Shown here piece after piece: positions 56,986-64,000 of a stretch of DNA of 64,000 bases. The position numbers and the translations under genes were made by a program. The notes below the pieces were generated by a model that saw only the letters and a program-made list of their open reading frames with translations, ran no database searches and was not told the DNA's origin. Every line of letters begins with the position of its first letter. Positions within the stretch are counted from its first letter, which is position 1. Origin of the DNA: Luzula sylvatica (Eukaryota; Streptophyta; Magnoliopsida; Poales; Juncaceae). Location: NCBI GenBank assembly GCA_946800325.1, contig OX326958.1:30108314-30172313 (forward strand). Direction: 5' to 3'.

Positions 56986-57538
56986 GATATGTATGGTGGT
57001 TTTGGGGTATGATGTCATTTACCATGCTATCATGCCCCCAGATTTAACCATCGCATCTTTTATATTTTAATTAATATGATAATTAACACATGTCACATAA
57101 TTAATAATTAATTATTATATACTTAACATATATTGGAATTTATATATTTTAATGATTATTAATTAATTGTTAATTACATCACTACAACAAATCTTAATAT
57201 TGGAGACCATCATTTTGGGTATTGGAGACCATATTTATCATTAGATACCACTGGTTGTCTCCAATAATTGGTATCTAATAGTGATATTGGAGACGGCATG
57301 GTCTCCAATAATAGTTTATTGGAGACATCACTATTGGCTACCATTACGTTGGTCTCCAATAACATTATTGACGACCACCCTATATATGGTCGCCAATAGT
57401 ACTATTGGAGACAAGGTCTAGCTAGGTTGGTAGCCCATAATAGTGGCCGTCTCCAATATTATTATCGGCTACCACCACATATTTGGTAGCCAATACAATT
57501 ATTGGCGCGGTGGAAACGTGGTGGTGGCCAAAAGGGTT

Positions 57539-59094
57539 CACTACAACAAAACAGGGTATCAGCGATGTCAAAAACCGTCGCTGAAAGTCACCAAAATCGT
57601 CACTGAAAGTCTTTTCCGACGGCCTCCCGTCGCTAAAGAACCGTCGGTGAAAGTGGCAACGCTGATACTATTTTCTGCGACGGCCCGTCGCTGATACTAC
57701 TTTCTCCGACGGTAATCTCTCTCCGACGGCCCGTCGCAGAAGCCTTCACCGACGGCCCAGCGCAGAAGCCTTCTCCAACGGCCCGTCGCTGAAAGTGAAT
57801 ATTATATTTACAATTTAATTCATTAATATTATTAATAAATAATAATTAATTATATATGTTTATTATTTGTTATATATATACACATTATTACATTATATAT
57901 TATTATTAATTAATATATATTATATATTAATTAAATACATATTAAGAAATATATTTAATTAAACATATACAATTCACAAATTAAAACTTATACAATTCAT
58001 AAATTCAAACATATACACAATTCACAAATTAAAACTTATACAATTCACAAATTCAAATACAAATCTAAACACACAAAATGAAAAATATAATCCGTGCTAT
58101 CAAATACACAATTCACAAATTCACAAATTCTCAATTCACAAATTCAAATCAAATACAATTCACAATTCATAAATTCAAAATGAGAGAAACTCCAAAAATT
58201 ACTGTCCTTGTATTCCAAGTATAACAAGTATAATTTTTCTGAAAAATTCTGAAAAATGAAAAAAAAATATATATAATCAATTTCTCAAGTATAATTTTTA
58301 TAGTCTCATATTCTGTAATGAGAAATGAAAATGACAGTAATTTATTTATACCTTGTTTGAACCACCGACATCCCAAATCATCAAGTTACTGTCCTTGTAT
58401 TCCACTGTATCCAGATTGCATCCTGATTAAAAAGAAATAAAACGAAACAAACGTAAAATCAAAACAAATTTGAGTGTATTCAACTGTTAAAATGAGTGTA
58501 TTCCACTGTAAACAGAAATAAAATAAAATAAAATCGAAACATACCAACAGTAGGTCTGCCAAAGAACTGCTCGTCGTGCTGCTGCAGCATGTGGACGATT
58601 TGAGTCTTGCCGACCGAATAAAGAGTGCAGCAAATCTAGGAGGGCATGGAAAATCGATAAAAAGCTTCGATTTAGAAAGAGAATGAAGATCTCAACAAAA
58701 AACGAATAAAGAATGGAAAAGAAAAAATACCTGATGTGAAAAAGCGAGATTTGCATAAGAGCAGCGAGAGGAGAAATAAGCGATGAAGAAGAAAGGAGCA
58801 TGCTGTAGGTGACTGGGGCAGGGGTTGTGGAGAAGAGGGGGGAGAGGGGCTGAGGGGAAGGGGGCGCGGCGCTGTGAAGCGTCGGGCCGTCGGTGAAGAA
58901 ACCGTCGGTAAAGGACTATCTGCGACGGGTATCAGTATCAGGGACGGCCCGTCGGAAGCAGCGTCGGCCCGTCGAAGAATACAACCGTCGGTAATGACTT
59001 TTTGAGTCGGCCCGTCGCAGAAAGTGGTTCTTATTTCCGACGGCCCGTCGTTGAAACTTAAACCCCGTCGCTGATACCTCAATCTGTTGTAGTG
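57539..59094. mobile_element. Inner CACTA element A (Pack-CACTA)
   Basis: Starts CACTACAACAAAACAGGGTA and ends GGTATCAGCG-type sequence read inverted, closing TGTTGTAGTG. The 3-bp TSD GTT is perfect (57536-57538 and 59095-59097). Subterminal arrays of CGACGGCCCGTCGC-type palindromes lie at both ends. The core contains ARF-derived exons on the minus strand instead of a transposase. Confidence 0.85.
58352..58635 (-). pseudogene. Captured ARF-type small GTPase fragment
   Basis: Two minus-strand exons, 58635-58545 and 58422-58352, joined in phase by a GT..AG intron of 122 bases. Exon a reads LYSVGKTQIVHML (P-loop GKT) to FGRPTVG (switch I Thr region). Exon b reads CNLDTVEYKDSNLMIWDVGG and SNK (switch II WDVGG). 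The order and spacing match ARF GTPases. A stop lies just upstream of exon a and the P-loop has lost its normal glycines, so it is not functional. Part of exon b (GGAATACAAGGACAGTAA) is repeated at about 58200-58217. Confidence 0.75.
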
Positions 59095-59104
59095 GTTATT
59101 GGCT

Positions 59105-60860
59105 CACTACAACATTTTGAGGTATCAGCGACGGTAGACAAGTTTCACCGACCGGCCGTCGCTAAAAAATTCGACCTTTACCTACCGCCCGTCGCAGAAA
59201 CACAATACCGACGGCCTGACGCAGAAGCCCAAAAATCACCGTCGGCCCGTCGCAAAAAGCAAAAACCGTCGCAGATACTCTGCTACCGCCCGTCGCAGAA
59301 AGCAAAAACCGTCGCAGATAATCTGCTACCGCCCGTCGCAGAAAGTATAGCCGTCGCAGATATTATACTACGGCCCGTCAGAGATAATATAGCCGTCGCA
59401 AAAGGCCCAGTCAGCCCGCCGTTCGGTATTCAAATTTGGTATTCAAATTTTGCGTCGGCCCGTCGCAAATACCCTTAGCCCGTCGTTGAAAGTTTACCCA
59501 CGGCCCGTCGTAGAAGTTGAAGTATATTTAACTAGCGCCTCTCTCTCTCTCTCCCACATTTCACGCACGCCCCTTCTCTCCCTCTTTCTTGCCCTAATTC
59601 CCCACCCCGCCGCCAGGTAAGCTCTCTTGTGCTCCCTTGTGCTCTCTCTTCGGGTTTTGAAGTTGCTCCCTTGTGTTCTCTCTTCAGGTAAGCTTAATCA
59701 TTTCAATATTGTTGTTATTTTTGTTATTTTGAATTGATTTTTTGTTTCTCTTTTTTTAAATTAGGTATTTTTGCTCTTGGCTAAGAATTTTTCTCGGATT
59801 TGGACTCGGATCAGGTAAGCTCGGTGGTGGAAGCTGGGACTCCTCTCTCTCGGATCTACCTCGGTGGTGTGTCTTCTTCACGAATGGTATGTTTCTATCT
59901 TGTTTCTTGTAGGATATAGTGTGTTTGCTAGGGTTTGTTTGTTTCTATCTTGTTTGGTACTTTAATTTCTCTAATATGATTTTTGACTGTTTGGTACTTT
60001 AATTTCTGTTTTTTTAACTCCATTTCTTTCTCTAATATGATTTTTGATATTTTGTTTTGTAAAGGAGGAAATATAGATTGGATTTGCTTTATGAATTAGG
60101 ATTAAAATACAGATAGAAACAAGCGCTCTCGAGAGCGATTTTGTTCAAACTACTTATTTCTTTTATCTATTTTTTTTACTTCAATTATGTTTTATTCAAT
60201 TCTGTTTTCTAATTTTTCTAATAGGAATGTGAATATGTGGTTTCGAGCTTCGACACAGCTTGACGATTCGAGTTTTGGCAGATCAAGAAGTTTGGAGTTA
60301 TTATAATTTTCAGGATCTCACGACGAACCAGTTTTTTCCGCATGAGGATCCGACGAATTATTAGTTATATTTGTATTTTTGTTAGGATTATGTTTGGTAT
60401 TTCTTGATTAGGATTATGTTTGAAAAAACTTGTGAAAAAATTTGTATTTGTATTCTTGTGTTTAAATTTGTGTTTGAATTTGTGTGGAGTTGTGAATTTG
60501 TGTGGAGTTATGAATTTTGTTAATATTAATAAAATGTATTAATTAATATCTAATTATATGTATTTTATTTACTATTTATTTAAAATATATAAGTTAATTA
60601 ATTAAATTCAAATATAATTAATTATTTAAGTATATTAAATAGCCACTTTCAGCGACGGGCCGTCGGAAAAAACGTCTGCGACGGGCCGTCGGAAAAGACA
60701 TCTGCGACGGGCCGTCGCTAAAACCAGTATGAGCGACGGGCCGTCGCTGAAAGGGACATCAGCGACGCTGCTTTCAGCGATGGTTTTTTAGCGACGGTTG
60801 GCCGTCGGTAATACCTTCTGCGACGGTTTTTGGGACTTTTAGCGCTACGGTGACACGTGG
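59105..60860 (+). mobile_element. Inner CACTA element B (right end missing)
   Basis: Begins CACTACAACATTTTGAGGTA ten bases after element A. Arrays of CGTCGGCCCGTCGC-type palindromes lie at 59130-59515 and 60645-60845. The right terminal repeat is not present near 60860, so the end is truncated. The core 59540-60360 has a CT-rich leader, several AG/GTAAG sites and a short exon-like end (60228-60360) but no conserved domain I recognise. Confidence 0.65.
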
Positions 60861-61117
60861 CCGTCACCAATACTTTTATATATTTTTTTATTTTAAAAAT
60901 TCAATATATCCATAATTGAAATTAGAAAAAAATCAAAATATCCATAATTGAAATTACATAATATCCAGATTTAGATAAATACCAAACACAATATTTCAAT
61001 ACACAATTCGCGAATCAAACATTCAACACTAGTCGTGAATGAAACATACAAAACACTCGAGGCGAATCAAACATTCGCTCGAGGCAAATCACATACAAAA
61101 CATAACAATTTTCATAA

Positions 61118-61519
61118 CTAACCGGGACGCGTGACACCTCTCGTTCCATCAACACCGTCTCCGAAGAATGGGTCCACGGTGTTTCCCGAGTCATTCCCTC
61201 CACTCCCGGACTGCAACATACAATTAAATTAACCAATTAATTACTTAAAATTAGAAAAAATAAAAAATTAGAAAAACAAGAGAGACGAACCGAATGACCC
61301 GCCAGAAACGACGGGTGTATGTGTGGCGGCGTGCTAAATGTCTGCATCGACGTCCCATGACGTGGCTGATTGACAATTAAAAAAAACAATTAATTCAGGA
61401 AAACTCGATAAATTTTCTAAAAATGAGGAACAAGAAGTACGAACCGAATAACTCGCTCGAATCGACGGATTCATCTGTGGCGGCGTGGTGAATGGCTACA
61501 TGGACGGTCCATGATGTGG
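61118..61519 (-). pseudogene. Decayed gene end with tandemly duplicated exons
   Basis: Three exon-like blocks on the minus strand with AG/GT borders: 61519-61445, 61365-61291 (both 75 bases, 25 codons, same phase) and 61210-61118 (ending in a stop after GVTRPG). The first two are diverged copies of each other: PxHGxSM, then TPPxxxPS. The upstream copy has a TAG after SM. They probably derive from the outer CACTA element's own gene; family not proven. Confidence 0.45.
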
Positions 61520-61747
61520 CTGCGTTATAAAGAATTAAATTTAAAAAAAAACGAACTGCAATATCACAATAATTCAACGTACATAATCATCGAAAGCACA
61601 CATAAAAGGTTCAACATACAAATAGTTCGACCGACAAATGACAAGTTTAACACGACGATAAAACATAATAAACAACATACTAAATACAAAAATACAAAAC
61701 ACATTAGACATCTTCAGCACCATCAAAGTCTTGATCCGGCTGCGTGA

Positions 61748-62540
61748 TCACATTGCCAACAACCTCATTTCCCGTGCCAACAACTTCATTATTTGCGGAA
61801 AGTTAACCGGAAAGAGATTCCCGTTGCGATCCTAAAAATTTTCAAGAGTTGTTTCGTAAAAAACAAGTGATTAATATTCCTTAAATCATAAATTCTAAAC
61901 ACTAAAATCGTGAAACCCTTACCTGCTGAAATTTTAACACTATGAGAAGTTCGAAACATAATGCCAATTTGGTTTTGAGTCGTATTGCTTTCGCCATGAC
62001 TTCATCAAAATCCGGAGTCCTCACCGGCACCGCCGGACATCTCCTACAAAAATATCAAAATTTCAAATTAAACATTTTTATCGAACTTGAATGTGTAAAT
62101 TAAACACATTTACCGAACTTGAACCCAGTTTTATAAATTGAATCCCAAATTGACAAAATTGAACCCCACATTTATAAATTGAAACCCAAAATGGCATAAT
62201 GACGCAAATTAATAAATTCAACCCGAAATTTGCAAAATTGAAACCCAAATTTCACATTTACCATCTTAATGTCTAAATTTAAAATTGAATCCCCAAATTT
62301 CAAAATTTAACTCCAACCCCCAAATTCTTAACATCGAATTTCAAAATTAGACAACAAATTTATAAATTAAACACTAAACTTGTAACTTAAACACCCAAAT
62401 TTTGAATTTAACCATAAATATTGAAATTGAACTCTAAATCAACTCTAAAATTTTTAATTCAACACAAATAAATTATGAATACAATAAAAAAACAAATAAA
62501 TTTACCTTCTCTTCGCCTGCTTCTTGTCTTCACTACTCAT
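61748..62540 (-). pseudogene. Short three-exon gene remnant in the outer CACTA element
   Basis: Minus strand 62540-62506 (MSSEDKKQAKR), 62043-61923 and 61831-61748 keep phase through GT..AG introns and would give 79 residues with a helical centre (PDFDEVMAKAIRLKTKLALC). In another frame the last exon gives a better-looking tail (NNEVVGTGNEVVGNVITQPD, ending DGAEDV) that is cut by one TAA. The position near the element's end suggests the first exons of a CACTA-encoded gene with its middle lost. Confidence 0.35.
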
Positions 62541-62751
62541 CCTTCCCTTCACCTCCTTCTCTTGAAAGAATGGAAAAAACTTGAAGAAAAAATCGCCAAG
62601 AACTTGAAGAGAAGAGAAAAAAACTTGAAAGAAATGGGAAAAAAAACTTGAACAAAAAAAAAATGAAAACTTCCTGGTGCAAATATAGGGGAGGATTATT
62701 GGCGACATACACGTGTACCGTCGCCAAAAGCGCAGTCATCCGTCACCATTG

Positions 62752-63377
62752 TTCTAAAAGTCGGTCTAGGCGGCCGCCTAGACGCTAGGCGTCGACCAAA
62801 CGCTCAAGTTTAACCTAGTCATTTTTGTCTAGACGGAATTCCGCCTAGGCCCGCCTAGATACCGAATAATTCCACCTAGGCCCGCCCAGCCCACTTAATT
62901 TTTTTTTTTTTTAAGGCATGCACCCTTCTCTTTTTCTTCTTTCTATTTTTTGTAACTTTATTTTGTAGTTTATTTGGATTTGTGTTAAATTCTATGTCGC
63001 GCGGATACTCCGAAAAATCAAAATCTACCCGTATCCGATACGCATATCGTATCCTAAATCATATGTTAAATTGTCGTATCGTCGTATCCGATACGTGTAA
63101 CGGTATCGCCGTATCGGCGTATCCGAGCAACAACACTGTTATTGTTATGTTGTAGATTTCATGTTATAATTTGTTTGGACGTTGTCTTAAATAAAATTCA
63201 TATACACTATTTTTAGTATAAAAAGTTGTAGCACAAATTATAATATATAAAAATTAAAAAATATGACAAAAACTATGTAAAATTACAAATCCGCCTAGAT
63301 CCGATTAATCCCCGATTAATCCCTCTAGGCGCTAGACGGTGCCCGTCCGCCCGACTAGCACCTAGCGATTTTTGTAA
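62752..63377. mobile_element. MITE with CTAGGCGG-rich ends, inserted in the CACTA element
   Basis: Left end TTCTAAAAGTCGGTCTAGGC, right end (inverted) TTACAAAAATCGCTAGGTGC; flanked by CATTG on both sides (62747-62751 and 63378-63382). Interior repeats of CGCCTAGG. It contains another MITE at 62992-63133. Confidence 0.7.
62992..63133. mobile_element. GTATCC-family MITE nested in the CTAGGCGG MITE
   Basis: CTATGTCGCGCGGATAC to GTATCCGAGCAACAAC; same family and length as 9276-9419. No TSD verified. Confidence 0.65.
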
Positions 63378-63887
63378 CATTGTCCGTCACCAATAAATTT
63401 TGTCGCCAATACTCCTTCTGGCCATCGTCAATAATGCTCACCAGAACATACACCCAGTCCCGGTCGTCAATACTCTCTTTCCTCGTCGCCAATACTCCTC
63501 CCCTTATTGCACCCACCAACTTTATTCAGTTCATTTATTTTTTATATTCAAATAAATTTATTAAAATCCTATATAATATACATTAATACAAAAATAGTAT
63601 TGGAGACCAAACGTTTTGGTAGCCAATAATAAACTTGGTCTCCAATAATATTATTGGATACCAAATATTATTGGCTACCAAAGTGATATCTAAATATATG
63701 AGTATTTGCTACCCGAATTCATACTAGCAAGAGGTTGGTATCCAATAATTTATGATTGAATACGGGGTGGTATCCAATAATATTTGGTTGTAACACAACG
63801 TCATGTTTTGTTGTAGTGTATGTCCTTTGTAAATTACCATGTCAATTAAATGTGTTAATTATGATATAGAGAATGTGGTCACTAGGC

Positions 63888-64000
63888 TCATAACTCAAAT
63901 GGTTGAGTGTTTGACATAAAAATCATATATTTTGAGAGATTGTGAGTTCAAATTCCATTTATATCAATAGACGGAGGACAAAGAGTCTTCTCCATTTATT
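63888..64000 (+). mobile_element. SINE, cut by the end of the window
   Basis: Box A-like CTCATAACTCAAATGGTTGA, box B-like GTGAGTTCAAATTCC, then GACGGAGGAC and CTTCTCCATTTATT. Same family as 46227-46366. The 3' end may lie beyond base 64000. Confidence 0.7.

Larger units (their letters stand above)
57180..63818. mobile_element. Outer CACTA element (about 6.6 kb, nested complex)
   Basis: Left end CACTACAACAAATCTTAATA; right end TTTGTTGTAGTG is its inverted repeat. Both ends carry subterminal arrays of TTGGAGACCA and TTGGTAGCCAATA units. Flanking triplets are CAT and TAT, so a 3-bp TSD is only partly supported. Inside are two smaller CACTA elements, a decayed gene on the minus strand (61118-62540) and a MITE nest (62752-63377). 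The gene starts near the right end, so the right end is probably its 5' end. Confidence 0.75.

Noticed and set aside
58672..59082. 136-codon minus-strand Pro/Ser-rich frame
   Set aside because: Runs through the GCCGTCGG-type subterminal array of CACTA element A and its leader; repeat-driven.
59092..59478. 128-codon plus-strand frame rich in repeated PPVAE-like units
   Set aside because: Translation of the CGTCGGCCCGTCGC array of element B.

Overview
The window is nuclear DNA of a flowering plant, almost certainly a eudicot. It is AT-rich, its genes have short exons and GT..AG introns, and it carries plant-only gene families and a dense mixture of nested plant transposons. I cannot name the species from sequence alone.

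Five host genes stand out. (1) 425-781 (+): a two-exon atypical HLH protein of the PRE/ILI family (92 aa). (2) 14395-17911 (+): a 12-exon sucrose/H+ symporter of the SUC3/SUT2 type (556 aa). (3) 20965-21576 (+): an intronless DREB1/CBF-type AP2 factor (203 aa). (4) 42219-41066 (-): a two-exon glutaredoxin-like protein with a C-terminal CxxC zinc domain (348 aa). (5) 52955-54606 (+): a three-exon HD-Zip class I factor close to ATHB13 (303 aa). They share no obvious pathway and each is an independent transcription unit.

The space between them is mostly mobile DNA. 5.1-8.8 kb: a LINE fragment split by a 2.35-kb solo LTR (TG..CA ends, 5-bp TSD). 18.9-23.4 kb: two related Helitron-like elements in inverted orientation on either side of the DREB1 gene, each carrying a palindromic MITE. 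23.7-36.6 kb: a young, almost complete Sirevirus-type Copia element on the minus strand (TSD attat), inserted next to a third Helitron end. Its left LTR holds a solo LTR of a related family (TSD gatac). It has gag, a pol broken by one stop and one frameshift, and an intact extra ORF in the envelope-like position with what looks like its own TATA promoter and palindrome array. 38.4-44.4 kb: several hAT-type MITEs with 8-bp TSDs, a MITE abutting a copy of the 3' end of the SUC3 gene, and the glutaredoxin gene. 44.6-46.7 kb: an old Copia LTR with PBS and a gag remnant. 48.2-48.9 kb: a MITE nested in a MITE. 57.2-63.8 kb: a nested CACTA complex, one inner element of which has captured exons of an ARF-type small GTPase.

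Most interesting points: the palindromic CCGTTNNAACGG array shared by the Copia LTRs and the internal promoter of the extra ORF; a possible regulated intron at the gag-pol junction; the ARF capture by a CACTA element; the displaced SUC3 3' fragment fused to a MITE end; and the inverted Helitron pair around the DREB1 gene. All coordinates come from reading by eye; exon ends rest on GT/AG sites, reading phase and remembered family patterns, not on alignments.
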